From Piscicola geometra (lineage: Eukaryota > Annelida > Clitellata > Hirudinida > Piscicolidae): DNA of 64,000 nt. Shown here one piece after another: positions 1 through 10,112 of this stretch (its first letter is position 1; the number at the start of each line of letters is the position of its first letter). A model generated the notes under the pieces. The model was given only the letters and a program-made list of their open reading frames with translations, was not told the DNA's origin and searched no databases. The translations under genes were made by a program, and so were the position numbers. The stretch is taken from positions 1-64,000 of the forward strand of contig OX030958.1 in NCBI GenBank assembly GCA_943735955.1, in the 5' to 3' direction.

Positions 1-3000
1 TAACATTCTTTTCAAAGTTTTTAACATTCTTTTTAAACTTTTTAACATTCTTTTTAAAGTTTTTAACATTCTTTTTAAAGTTTTTAACATTCTTTTTAAA
101 GTTTTTAACATTCTTTTTGAAGTTTTTAACATTCTTTTTCAAAGTTTTTAACATTCTTTTTAATGTTTTTAACATTCTTTTCAAAGTTTTTAACATTCTT
201 TTTAAAGTTTTTAACATTCTTTTTAAAGTTTTTAACATTCTTTTTAAAGTTTTTAACATTCTTTTTAATGTTTTTAACATTCTTTTCAAAGTTTTTAACA
301 TTCTTTTTAAAGTTTTTAACATTCTTTTTAAAGTTTTTAACATTCTTTTCAAAGTTTTCAACATTCTTTTTAATGTTTTCAACATTCTTTTCAAAGTTTT
401 TAACATTCTTTTTAAAGTTTTTAACATTCTTTTTAAAGTTTTCAACATTCTTTTTAAAGTTTTTAACAATCTTTTTAAAGTTTTTAACATTCTTTTTAAT
501 GTTTTTAACATTCTTTTCAAAGTTTTTAACATTCTTTTTGAAGTTTTTAACATTCTTTTTGAAGTTTTTAACATTCTTTTTGAAGTTTTTAACATTCTTT
601 TTAAAGTTTTTAACATTCTTTTTAAAGTTTTTAACATTCTTTTTAAACTTTTTAAAATTTTTTCTCAAGTTTTTAACATTCTTTTTAAAGTTTTTAACAT
701 TTTTTTAAAAGTTTTTAACATTCTTTTTAAAGTTTTTAACATTCTTTTCAAAGTTTTCAACATTCTTTTTAATGTTTTTAACATTCTTTTCAAAGTTTTA
801 ACATTCTTTTCAAAGTTTTTAACATTCTTTTTAAAGTTTTTAACATTCTTTTTAAAGTTTTTAACATTCTTTTCAAAGTTTTCAACTTCTTTTTAATGTT
901 TTTAACATTCTTTTTAATGTTTTTAACATTCTTTTTAAAGTTTTTAACATTCTTTTTAAAGTTTTTAACATTCTTTTTAAAGTTTTTAACATTCTTTTCA
1001 AAGTTTTTAACATTCTTTTCAAAGTTTTTAAAATTTTTTCTAAAGTTTTTAACATTCTTTTCAAAGTTTTTAACATTCTTTTTAAAGTTTTTAACATTCT
1101 TTTTAAAGTTTTTAACATTCTTTTTAAAGTTTTTAACATTCTTTTTAAAGTTTTTAACATTCTTTTTAAAGTTTTTAACATTCTTTTCAAAGTTTTCAAC
1201 ATTCTTTTTAATGTTTTCAACATTCTTTTCAAAGTTTTTAACATTCTTTTCAAAGTTTTTAACATTCTTTTAAACTTTTTTACATTCTTTTTAAAGTTTT
1301 TAACATTCTTTTTAAAGTTTTTAACATTCTTTTTAAAGTTTTTAACATTCTTTTTAAAGTTTTTAAAATTTTTTCTGAAGTTTTTAACATTCTTTTCAAA
1401 GTTTTTAACATTCTTTTCAAAGTTTTTAACATTCTTTTTAAAGTTTTTAACATTCTTTTTAAAGTTTTTAACATTCTTTTTAAAGTTTTTAACATTCTTT
1501 TTAATGTTTTTAACATTCTTTTTAAAGTTTTTAACATTCTTTTCAAAGTTTTCAACATTTTTAAAAATGTTTTTAACATTCTTTTCAAAGTTTTTAACAT
1601 TCTTTTCAAAGTTTTTAACATTCTTTTTAAAGTTTTTAACATTCTTTTCAAAGTTTTCAACATTCTTTTTAATGTTTTTAACATTCTTTTAAAAGTGTTT
1701 AACATTCTTTTTAAACTTTTTTACATTCTTTTTAAAGTTTTTAACATTCTTTTTAAAGTTTTTAACATTCTTTTTAAAGTTTTTAACATTCTTTTTAAAG
1801 TTTTTAAAATTTTTTCCAAAGTTTTTAACATTCTTTTCAAAGTTTTTAACATTCTTTTTAAAGTTTTTAACATTCTTTTTAAAGTTTTTAACATTCTTTT
1901 TAATGTTTTTAACATTCTTTTCAAACTTTTTAACATTCTTTTTAAAGTTTTTAACATTCTTTTTAAAGTTTTTAACATTCTTTTTAAAGTTTTTAACATT
2001 CTTTTCAATGTTTTCAACATTCTTTTTAATGTTTTTAACATTCTTTTCAAAGTTTTTAACATTCTTTTTAAAGTTTTTAACATTCTTTTTAAAGTTTTTA
2101 ACATTCTTTTTAAAGTTTTTAACATTCTTTTTAAAGTTTTTAACATTCTTTTTAAAGTTTTTAACATTCTTTATGAAGTTTTTAACATTCTTTTCAAAGT
2201 TTTCAACATTCTTTTTAATGTTTTTAACATTCTTTTTAAAGTTTTTAACATTCTTTTAAAAGTTTTTAACATTCTTTTTAATGTTTTTAACATTCTTTTC
2301 AAAGTTTTTAACATTCTTTTTAAAGTTTGTAAAATTTTTTCTAAAGTTTTTAACATTCTTTTCAAAGTTTTTAACATTCTTTTTGAAGTTTTTAACATTC
2401 TTTTCAAAGTTTTCAACATTCTTTTTAATGTTTTTAACATTCTTTTCAAAGTTTTTAACATTCTTCTCAAAGTTTTTAACATTCTTTTTAAAGTTTTTAA
2501 CATTCTTTTCAAAGTTTTTAACATTCTTTTTAAAGTTTTTAACATTCTTTTTAAAGTTTTTTAACATTCTTTTAAAAGTTTTTAACATTCTTTTTAATGT
2601 TTTTAACATTCTTTTCAAAGTTTTTAACATTCTTTTTAATGTTTGTAAAATTTTTTCTAAAGTTTTTAACATTCTTTTCAAAGTTTTTAACATTCTTTTT
2701 AAAGTTTTTAACACTCTTTTCAAAGTTTTTAACATTCTTTTCAAAGTTTTCAACTTCTTTTTAATGTTTTTAACATTCTTTTCAAAGTTTTTAACATTCT
2801 TTTTTAAAGTTTTTAACATTCTTTTCAAAGTTTTTAACATTCGTTTCAAAGTTTTCAACATTCTTTTTAATGTTTTTAACATTCTTTTCAAAGTTTTTAA
2901 CATTCTTTTCAAAGTTTTTAACATTCTTTTTAAAGTTTTTAACATTCTTTTTAAAGTTTTTAACATTCTTTTTAAAGTTTTTAACATTCTTTTAAAGTTT

Positions 3001-3562
3001 TTAACATTCTTTTAAAGTTTTTAACATTCTTTTTAAAGTTTTTAACATTCTTTTTAAAGTTTTTAACATTCTTTTCAAAGTTTTCAACATTCTTTTTAAT
3101 GTTTTCAACATTCTTTTCAAAGTTTTTAACATTCTTTTCAAAGTTTTCAACATTTTAAAAAATGTTTTTAACATTCTTTTCAAAGTTTTTAACATTCTTT
3201 TTAAACTTTTTTACATTCTTTTTAAAGTTTTTAACATTCTTTTTAAAGTTTTTTACATTCTTTTTAAAGTTTTTAACATTCTTTTTAAAGTTTTTAAAAT
3301 TTTTTCTGAAGTTTTTAACACACTTTTCAAAGTTTTTAACATTCTTTTCAAAGTTTTTAACATTCTTTTTAAAGTTTTTAACATTCTTTTTAAAGTTTTT
3401 AACATTCTTTTTAAAGTTTTTAACATTCTTTTCAAAGTTTTTAACATTCTTTTCAAAGTTTTCAACATTTTTTAAAATGTTTTTAACATTCTTTTCAAAG
3501 TTTTTAACATTCTTTTCAAAGTTTTCAACATTCTTTTTAATGTTTTTAACATTCTTTTAAAA

Positions 3563-6500
3563 GTGTTTAACATTCTTTTTAAACTTTTTTACATTCTTTT
3601 TAAAGTTTTTAACATTCTTTTTAAAGTTTTTAACATTCTTTTTAAAGTTTTTAACATTCTTTTTAAAGTTTTTAAAATTTTTTCTAAAGTTTTTAACATT
3701 CTTTTCAAAGTTTTTAACATTCTTTTTAAAGTTTTTAACATTCTTTTTAAAGTTTTTAACATTCTTTTTAATGTTTTTAACATTCTTTTCAAACTTTTTA
3801 ACATTCTTTTTAAAGTTTTTAACATTCTTTTTAAAGTTTTTAACATTCTTTTTAAAGTTTTTAACATTCTTTTCAAAGTTTTCAACATTCTTTTTAATGT
3901 TTTCAACATTCTTTTCAAAGTTTTTAACATTCTTTTCAAAGTTTTCAACATTTTTTAAATGTTTTTAACATTCTTTTCAAAGTTTTTAACATTCTTTTTA
4001 AACTTTTTTACATTCTTTTTAAAGTTTTTAACATTCTTTTTAAAGTTTTTAACATTCTTTTTAAAGTTTTTAACATTCTTTTTAAAGTTTTTAAAAATTT
4101 TTCTGAAGTTTTTAACATTCTTTTCAAAGTTTTTAACATTCTTTTCAAAGTTTTTAACATTCTTTTTAAAGTTTTTAACATTCTTTTTAAAGTTTTTAAC
4201 ATTCTTTTTAAAGTTTTTAACATTCTTTTCAAAGTTTTTAACATTCTTTTCAAAGTTTTCAACATTTTAAAAAATGTTTTTAACATTCTTTTCAAAGTTT
4301 TTAACATTCTTTTCAAAGTTTTCAACATTCTTTTTAATGTTTTTAACATTCTTTTAAAAGTGTTTAACATTCTTTTTAAACTTTTTTACATTCTTTTTAA
4401 AGTTTTTAACATTCTTTTTAAAGTTTTTAACATTCTTTTTAAAGTTTTTAAAATTCTTTTTAAAGTTTTTAAAATTTTTTCTAAAGTTTTTAACATTCTT
4501 TTCAAAGTTTTTAACATTCTTTTTAAAGTTTTTAACATTCTTTTTAAAGTTTTTAACATTCTTTTTAATGTTTTTAACATTCTTTTCAAACTTTTTAACA
4601 TTCTTTTTAAAGTTTTTAACATTCTTTTTAAAGTTTTTAACATTCTTTTTAAAGTTTTTAACATTCTTTTCAATGTTTTCAACATTCTTTTTAATGTTTT
4701 TAACATTCTTTTCAAAGTTTTTAACATTCTTTTTAAAGTTTTTAACATTCTTTTTAAAGTTTTTAACATTCTTTTTAAAGTTTTTAACATTCTTTTTAAA
4801 GTTTTTAACATTCTTTTTAAAGTTTTTAACATTCTTTTTGAAGTTTTTAACATTCTTTTCAAAGTTTTCAACATTCTTTTTAATGTTTTTAACATTCTTT
4901 TCAAAGTTTTTAACATTCTTCTCAAAGTTTTTAACATTCTTTTTAAAGTTTTTAACATTCTTTTTAAAGTTTTTAACATTCTTTTTCAAGTTTTTAACAT
5001 TCTTTTTAAAGTTTTTAACATTCTTTTAAAAGTTTTTAACATTCATTTTAATGTTTTTAACATTCTTTTCAAAGTTTTTAACATTCTTTTTAAAGTTTGT
5101 AAAATTTTTTCTAAAGTTTTTAACATTCTTTTCAAAGTTTTTAACATTCTTTTTAAAGTTTTTAACACTCTTTTCAAAGTTCTTAACATTCTTTTCAAAG
5201 TTTTCAACTTCTTTTTAATGTTTTTAACATTCTTTTCAAAGTTTTTAACATTCTTTTTAAAGTTTTTAACATTCTTTTTAAAGTTTTTAACATTCTTTTC
5301 AAAGTTTTTAACATTCTTTTCAAAGTTTTCAACATTTTTTAAAATGTTTTCAACATTTTTTAAAATGTTTTTAACATTCTTTTCAAAGTTTTTAACATTC
5401 TTTTCAAAGTTTTCAACATTCTTTTTAATGTTTTTAACATTCTTTTAAAAGTGTTTAACTTTCTTTTTAAACTTTTTTACATTCTTTTTAAAGTTTTTAA
5501 CATTCTTTTTAAAGTTTTTAACATTCTTTTTAAAGTTTTTAACATTCTTTTTAAAGTTTTTAAAATTTTTTCTAAAGTTTTTAACATTCTTTTCAAAGTT
5601 TTTAACATTCTTTTTAAAGTTTTTAACATTCTTTTTAAAGTTTTTAACATTCTTTTTAATGTTTTTAACATTCTTTTCAAACTTTTTAACATTCTTTTTA
5701 AAGTTTTTAACATTCTTTTTAAAGTTTTTAACATTCTTTTTAAAGTTTTTAACATTCTTTTCAAAGTTTTCAACATTCTTTTTAATGTTTTCAACATTCT
5801 TTTCAAAGTTTTTAACATTCTTTTCAAAGTTTTCAACATTTTTTAAATGTTTTTAACATTCTTTTCAAAGTTTTTAACATTCTTTTTAAACTTTTTTACA
5901 TTCTTTTTAAAGTTTTTAACATTCTTTTTAAAGTTTTTAACATTCTTTTTAAAGTTTTTAACATTCTTTTTAAAGTTTTTAAAAATTTTTCTGAAGTTTT
6001 TAACATTCTTTTCAAAGTTTTTAACATTCTTTTCAAAGTTTTTAACATTCTTTTTAAAGTTTTTAACATTCTTTTTAAAGTTTTTAACATTCTTTTTAAA
6101 GTTTTTAACATTCTTTTCAAAGTTTTTAACATTCTTTTCAAAGTTTTCAACATTTTTAAAAATGTTTTTAACATTCTTTTCAAAGTTTTTAACATTCTTT
6201 TCAAAGTTTTCAACATTCTTTTTAATGTTTTTAACATTCTTTTAAAAGTGTTTAACATTCTTTTTAAACTTTTTTACATTCTTTTTAAAGTTTTTAACAT
6301 TCTTTTTAAAGTTTTTAACATTCTTTTTAAAGTTTTTAAAATTCTTTTTAAAGTTTTTAAAATTTTTTCTAAAGTTTTTAACATTCTTTTCAAAGTTTTT
6401 AACATTCTTTTTAAAGTTTTTAACATTCTTTTTAAAGTTTTTAACATTCTTTTTAATGTTTTTAACATTCTTTTCAAACTTTTTAACATTCTTTTTAAAG

Positions 6501-6643
6501 TTTTTAACATTCTTTTTAAAGTTTTTAACATTCTTTTTAAAGTTTTTAACATTCTTTTCAAAGTTTTCAACATTCTTTTTAATGTTTTCAACATTCTTTT
6601 CAAAGTTTTTAACATTCTTTTCAAAGTTTTCAACATTTTTTAA
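3563..6643. repeat. Higher-order repeats of about 797 and 1,091 bp within array A
   Basis: A diagnostic junction (AAAAGTGTTTAACATTC followed by a unit with TTTAAACTTTTTT) recurs at about 1695, 3563, 4360, 5451 and 6248. Spacings are 1,868, 797, 1,091 and 797 bp. The stretches starting at 3563, 5451 and 6248 carry the same order of variant units: an AAAATTTTTT unit, then a TTTTCAAAC unit, then an AACATTTTTTAAATG unit. A 1,888-bp block (797 + 1,091) therefore recurs in tandem. This is the expected footprint of unequal exchange in blocks much larger than the 21-bp unit. Confidence 0.85.
4561..5100. repeat. Array A block duplicated 3,210 bp downstream (7771-8310)
   Basis: The order of variants from CTTTTTAATG at 4561 through the rare ATTCATTTTAATG at 5041 to the GTTTGTAAAATTTTTT unit near 5092 is repeated at 7771, 8251 and about 8302. 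The offset is a constant 3,210 bp. A further ATTCATTTTAATG at about 7495 marks another partial copy. This is a second, longer-range duplication on top of the 797/1,091-bp periodicity. Confidence 0.75.
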
Positions 6644-8893
6644 ATGTTTTTAACATTCTTTTCAAAGTTTTTAACATTCTTTTTAAACTTTTTTACATTC
6701 TTTTTAAAGTTTTTAACATTCTTTTTAAAGTTTTTAACATTCTTTTTAAAGTTTTTAACATTCTTTTTAAAGTTTTTAACATTCTTTTTAAAGTTTTTAA
6801 CATTCTTTTTAAAGTTTTTATCATTCTTTTTAAAGTTTTTAACATTCTTTTTAATGTTTTCAACATTCTTTTCAAAGTTTTTAACATTCTTTTTAAAGTT
6901 TTTAACATTCTTTTTAAAGTTTTTAACATTCTTTTTAAAGTTTTTAACATTCTTTTTAAAGTTTTTAACATTCTTTTTAAAGTTTTTAACATTCTTCTCA
7001 AAGTTTTCAACATTCTTTTTAAAGTTTTTAACATTCTTTTTAAAGTTTTTAACATTCTTTTTCAAGTTTTTAACAATCTTTTCAAAGTTTTCAACATTCT
7101 TTTTAATGTTTTAAACATTCTTCTCAAAGTTTTTAACATTCTTTTTAAAGTTTTTAACATTCTTTTTAAAGTTTTTAACATTCTTTTCAAAGTTTTCAAC
7201 ATTCTTTTTAAAGTTTTTAACATTCTTTTTAAAGTTTTTAACATTCTTTTTAAAGTTTTTAACATTCTTTTTAAAGTTTTTAACATTCTTTTTAAAGTTT
7301 TTAACATTCTTTTTAAAGTTTTTAACATTCTTTTCAAAGTTTTCAACATTCTTTTTAATGTTTTTAACATTCTTTTCAAAGTTTTTAACATTCTTTTCAA
7401 AGTTTTTAACATTCTTTTTAAAGTTGTTAACATTCTTTTTAAAGTTTTTAACATTCTTTTTCAAGTTTTTAACATTCTTTTAAAAGTTTTTAACATTCAT
7501 TTTAATGTTTTTAACATTCTTTTCAAAGTTTTTAACATTCTTTTTAAAGTTTTTAACATTCTTTTTAAAGTTTTTAACATTCTTTTTAAAGTTTTTAAAA
7601 TTTTTTCTAAAGTTTTTAACATTCTTTTCAAAGTTTTTAACATTCTTTTTAAAGTTTTTAACATTCTTTTTAAAGTTTTTAAAATTTTTTCTAAAGTTTT
7701 TAACATTCTTTTCAAAGTTTTTAACATTCTTTTTAAAGTTTTTAACATTCTTTTTAAAGTTTTTAACATTCTTTTTAATGTTTTTAACATTCTTTTCAAA
7801 CTTTTTAACATTCTTTTTAAAGTTTTTAACATTCTTTTTAAAGTTTTTAACATTCTTTTTAAAGTTTTTAACATTCTTTTCAATGTTTTCAACATTCTTT
7901 TTAATGTTTTTAACATTCTTTTCAAAGTTTTTAACATTCTTTTTAAAGTTTTTAACATTCTTTTTAAAGTTTTTAACATTCTTTTTAAAGTTTTTAACAT
8001 TCTTTTTAAAGTTTTTAACATTCTTTTTAAAGTTTTTAACATTCTTTTTAAAGTTTTTAACATTCTTTTCGAAGTTTTCAACATTCTTTTTAATGTTTTT
8101 AACATTCTTTTCAAAGTTTTTAACATTCTTTTCAAAGTTTTTAACATTCTTTTTAAAGTTGTTAACATTCTTTTTAAAGTTTTTAACATTCTTTTTCAAG
8201 TTTTTAACATTCTTTTTAAAGTTTTTAACATTCTTTTAAAAGTTTTTAACATTCATTTTAATGTTTTTAACATTCTTTTCAAAGTTTTTAACATTCTTTT
8301 TAAAGTTTGTAAAATTTTTTCTAAAGTTTTTAACATTCTTTTCAAAGTTTTTAACATTCTTTTTAAAGTTTTTAACATTCTTTTTAAAGTTTTTAACATT
8401 CTTTTCAAAGTTTTCAACATTCTTTTTAATGTTTTCAACATTCTTTTCAAAGTTTTTAACATTCTTTTTGAAGTTTTTAACATTCTTTTTAAAGTTTTTA
8501 ACATTCTTTTTAAAGTTTTTAACATTTTTAATAAAGTTTTTAACATTCTTTTTAAAGTTTTTAACATTCTTTTTAAAGTTTTTAACATTCTTTTCAAAGT
8601 TTTCAACATTTTTTTAAATGTTTTTAACATTCTTTTCAAAGTTTTTAACATTCTTTTTGAAGTTTTTAACATTCTTTTTAAAGTTTTTAACATTCTTTTT
8701 AAAGTTTTTAACATTCTTTTCAAAGTTTTCAACATTTTTTAAAATGTTTTTAACATTCTTTTCAAAGTTTTTAACATTCTTTTTAATGTTTTTAACATTC
8801 TTTTCAAAGTTTTTAACATTCTTTTTAAAGTTTTTAACATTCTTTTTAAAGTTTTTAACATTCTTTTTAAAGTTTTTAACATTCTTTTTAATG

Positions 8894-9302
8894 ATGGAGT
8901 GGTGGTGGTGGTGGTGGTGGTGATAGTGATGGAGTGGTGGTGGTGGTGGTGTTGGAGTGGTGGTGGTGGTGGTGGTGGTGATGGAGTGGTGGTGGTGGTG
9001 GTGATAGAGTGGTGGTGGTGATGGAGTGGTGGTGGTGATGGAGTGGTGGTGGTGATGGAGTGGTGGTGGTGATGGAGTGGTGGTGGTGGTGGTGATGGAG
9101 TGGTGGTGGTGGTGGTGGTGGTGGTGATGGAGTGGTGGTGGTGATGGAGTGGTGGTGATAGAGTGGTGGTGGTGGTGGTGATAGTGATGGAGTGGTGGTG
9201 GTGGTGGTGTTGGAGTGGTGGTGGTGGTGGTGGTGGTGGTGATGGAGTGGTGGTGGTGATGGAGTGGTGGTGGTGGTGGTAGTGGTGATGGAGTGGTGGT
9301 GG
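8894..9302. repeat. Impure (GGT)n/(GAT) tract with 17-bp subunits
   Basis: Runs of GGT are interrupted by GATGGAGT, GATAGTGATGGAGT or GTTGGAGT. GATGGAG recurs exactly every 17 bp at 9020, 9037, 9054 and 9071. The compound motif GATAGTGATGGAGTGG, followed by a GTTGGAGTGG motif, occurs at 8922 and again at 9180, so a block of 258 bp has been duplicated. The tract abuts array A directly and ends at GGAAAGCAATGG. The minus strand reads CACCACCATC and yields spurious His/Pro/Thr open frames. Confidence 0.95.
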
Positions 9303-9346
9303 AAAGCAATGGTGATAGAATGGATCTGATAACGACAGACACTCAC
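9303..9346 (-). other. Start of the intron downstream of the 233-nt exon
   Basis: Short non-repetitive stretch. Read on the minus strand it begins GTGAGTGTCTGTCG and continues into the CACC-rich complement of the GGT tract. It is interpreted as the first 44 nt of an intron that then contains the GGT tract and array A and leaves the window on the left. Confidence 0.5.
9345..9346 (-). other. Predicted 5' splice site (donor) after the 233-nt exon
   Basis: The minus strand reads CTGTATG followed by GTGAGTGT. GTGAGT matches the metazoan donor consensus GTRAGT fully on the intron side; the last exonic base is G. It is the strongest donor seen in the complex region and it closes an open frame shared with the upstream exon. 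Confidence 0.6.
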
Positions 9347-9579
9347 CATACAGAATGCCAGTCATTTTACTACGGTATTGCTGCAACAAGCTCTCCTTCT
9401 TCTCTCCATCCACTCCCCCATTCAGCACTACCCCCTTCCCTCCATCTCTTTCTCCCCCTTTCTTTCTCTCCTCCCTTCCTTCACTCTCTGTCCGCTCCTT
9501 CCCTCTCCCACCTTCTCCAGTGTGCACTTCCAACCTCTCCAATCTCTCACTCACTTCCAATGCCTCCTTCTCTTCGTAC
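9347..9579 (-). CDS. Predicted internal coding exon (233 nt) of an unidentified protein
   Basis: Seen: on the minus strand this segment is flanked by CCTTCAG upstream and GTGAGTGT downstream and is open in one frame. Its first base completes the codon AGG (Arg) left unfinished by the 86-nt exon, so the two join in phase. It then encodes 77 full codons and ends with one base of the next. The product begins YEEKEALEVSERLERLEV (charged, probably helical). It continues as a low-complexity Gly/Glu/Arg/Lys linker (about residues 20-60) and ends LLQQYRSKMTGILY. The middle is a polypurine run, and codon bias there is weaker than in the 86-nt exon. Alternative: an in-frame GTGAGTGAG lies after 25 nt and a TTGCAG lies at about 9382, so the purine-rich centre could be an optional intron of a length divisible by three. 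I do not recognise the protein. Confidence 0.5.
9388..9565. repeat. Polypyrimidine (plus) / polypurine (minus) tract
   Basis: The plus strand is almost entirely C and T (blocks such as CTCTCCTTCTTCTCTCC and CCCTTCCCTCC), with sparse A and G. It overlaps the low-complexity centre of the proposed 233-nt exon and explains its Gly/Glu/Arg/Lys composition. It could instead be simple intronic polypyrimidine, which is the main reason for doubting the exon. Confidence 0.8.
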
Positions 9580-9581
9580 CT
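9580..9581 (-). other. Predicted 3' splice site (acceptor) of the 233-nt exon
   Basis: The minus strand reads ATCATCACCGCCTTCAG followed by GTACGAAGAG. It has CAG at the boundary, a pyrimidine-leaning CACCGCCTT just before it, and no AG for the preceding 194 nt or so. The following frame is in phase with the upstream exon. Confidence 0.55.
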
Positions 9582-9842
9582 GAAGGCGGTGATGATGATA
9601 GTGATGGTAGTAATGATAATGATGGTGGTGGTGAGATGCGGATGATGATGATGATGATGGTGGTGATGTTATAGTCAATAGGGTAGTGCGATGATGGAAC
9701 AAAGTGTTTGAGGTATTCATGATAATAAGCGCGGTGGTAAATGGTGGTGATGATGATAGTAGTATTGGTTAATAACTATTAACACAAAACCATCCTCAGA
9801 ACAATTCTACCCCTGTTACTATTCCCTCCCTTATCATCAATC

Positions 9843-9863
9843 CATCCCCATCATCATCATCCC

Positions 9864-9923
<60 letters not shown>

Positions 9924-9937
9924 TATATCCTCATTTT

Positions 9938-9972
<35 letters not shown>

Positions 9973-9989
9973 TATTATATCCTCATTAT

Positions 9990-10022
<33 letters not shown>
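9843..10022. repeat. (ATC)n microsatellite in three blocks
   Basis: Three uninterrupted ATC runs (about 9864-9923, 9938-9972 and 9990-10022) are separated by two related spacers: ATTATATCCTCATTTTATC near 9922 and ATTATTATATCCTCATTATATC near 9971. The spacers are diverged copies of one another, so this is a roughly 50-bp second-order repeat. On the minus strand it is (GAT)n, and its edge forms the donor of the 86-nt exon. Confidence 0.95.
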
Positions 10023-10023
<1 letters not shown>

Positions 10024-10024
10024 C
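10023..10024 (-). other. Predicted 5' splice site built from the (GAT)n tract
   Basis: The minus strand reads AAGAATAG followed by GTGATGATGATG. AG before the cut and G at intron positions +3 (purine) and +5... here GTGATG keeps purine at +3 and +4 is T, so the match to GTRAGT is only moderate. The whole intron side of the site is the first part of the microsatellite. Confidence 0.5.
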
Positions 10025-10110
10025 CTATTCTTTAGTTCCATGCTCAGCTTTTCGGCCCTCTCGATCACCTTCAGGCACTTCTCCGCCCCCATCACGGCCT
10101 CAAAGTACTT
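10025..10110 (-). CDS. Predicted internal coding exon (86 nt) of an unidentified protein
   Basis: Seen: the minus strand reads CACCTGGCAG, then AAGTACTTTGAGGCC, and ends AAGAATAG before GTGATG. It holds 28 full codons plus two bases: KYFEAVMGAEKCLKV, then IERAEKLSMELKN. Of the 28 codons, 23 end in G or C, unlike everything around it. The peptide has the spacing of an amphipathic helix (Y, F, V, M, C, L, V, I, A, L, M, L on one face). The other two minus frames hit stops at once. The last two bases plus the first base of the next exon make AGG (Arg). A faint resemblance to the final helix of MIT domains (a pattern like YLxRAEKLK) is noted but is not evidence of identity. The open frame running upstream into array B is an artefact of stop-free repeats, and the TGA that ends it lies across the donor site. 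Confidence 0.6.
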
Positions 10111-10112
10111 CT
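10111..10112 (-). other. Predicted 3' splice site built from the terminal unit of array B
   Basis: Plus-strand 10111-10120 is CTGCCAGGTG, which differs from the repeat unit GTGCCAGGTG only in the first base. On the minus strand that change turns CACCTGGCAC into CACCTGGCAG and creates the AG of the acceptor. Upstream sequence is 60-70% pyrimidine per unit and free of AG. A good branch-point match is not obvious. Confidence 0.5.

Larger units (their letters stand above)
1..8893. repeat. Array A: AT-rich 21-bp minisatellite, partial at left edge
   Basis: About 423 head-to-tail copies of a 21-bp unit, read on the plus strand as G-T5-AACATTC-T5-AAA. Frequent variants are a C within the second T run (TTTTCAAAG), AATG in place of AAAG, TTTTCAACATTC, TTTAAACTTTTTT, and an AAAATTTTTTCTAAAG form. 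Occasional 20-bp units (for example near 795, 886 and 2755) shift the register. The unit is seven codons with no stop, so both strands show spurious heptad open frames (VFNILFK on plus, MLKTLKR on minus), and the 20-bp units break them. The array starts before the window and ends at 8893, where its AATG runs straight into GATGGAGTGG. By the gene model it lies in the intron downstream of the 233-nt exon. Confidence 0.97.
9580..10024 (-). other. Predicted 445-nt GT-AG intron filled with GAT-type microsatellite
   Basis: On the minus strand it starts GTGATGATGATG and ends CATCACCGCCTTCAG. The first 182 nt or so are (GAT)n. The centre (about 9680-9842) is complex AT-rich sequence in which I see no feature. 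The last 190 nt or so are CAT/CAC-rich. Reading by eye, AG is absent on the minus strand from 9582 to 9775, which leaves a clear AG exclusion zone before the acceptor. Removing the intron keeps the reading frame: an unfinished AG codon is completed by G. Confidence 0.55.

Noticed and set aside
117..8890. Plus- and minus-strand heptad-repeat frames in array A resembling coiled coils
   Set aside because: The 21-bp unit is seven codons, so any stop-free phase looks like a heptad repeat. 20-bp units break the frames repeatedly and both strands are equally open.
8614..9349. His/Pro/Thr-rich minus frames over the GGT tract
   Set aside because: These are translations of CACCACCATC microsatellite. 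Frames change at each interruption and no exon signals bound them.
9293..9583. Plus-strand Ser/Pro/Leu-rich frame over the pyrimidine tract
   Set aside because: It is low-complexity translation of a CT-rich run, opposite the better-supported minus-strand exon.
9303..10110. tRNA, snRNA or transposon remnants in the complex region
   Set aside because: No cloverleaf, box elements, terminal inverted repeats or transposase-like peptide could be found by reading.
10025..10110. Assignment of the exon peptide to an MIT-domain protein
   Set aside because: Only a short IERAEKL-like pattern resembles the last MIT helix. That is too little to name a family without a search.
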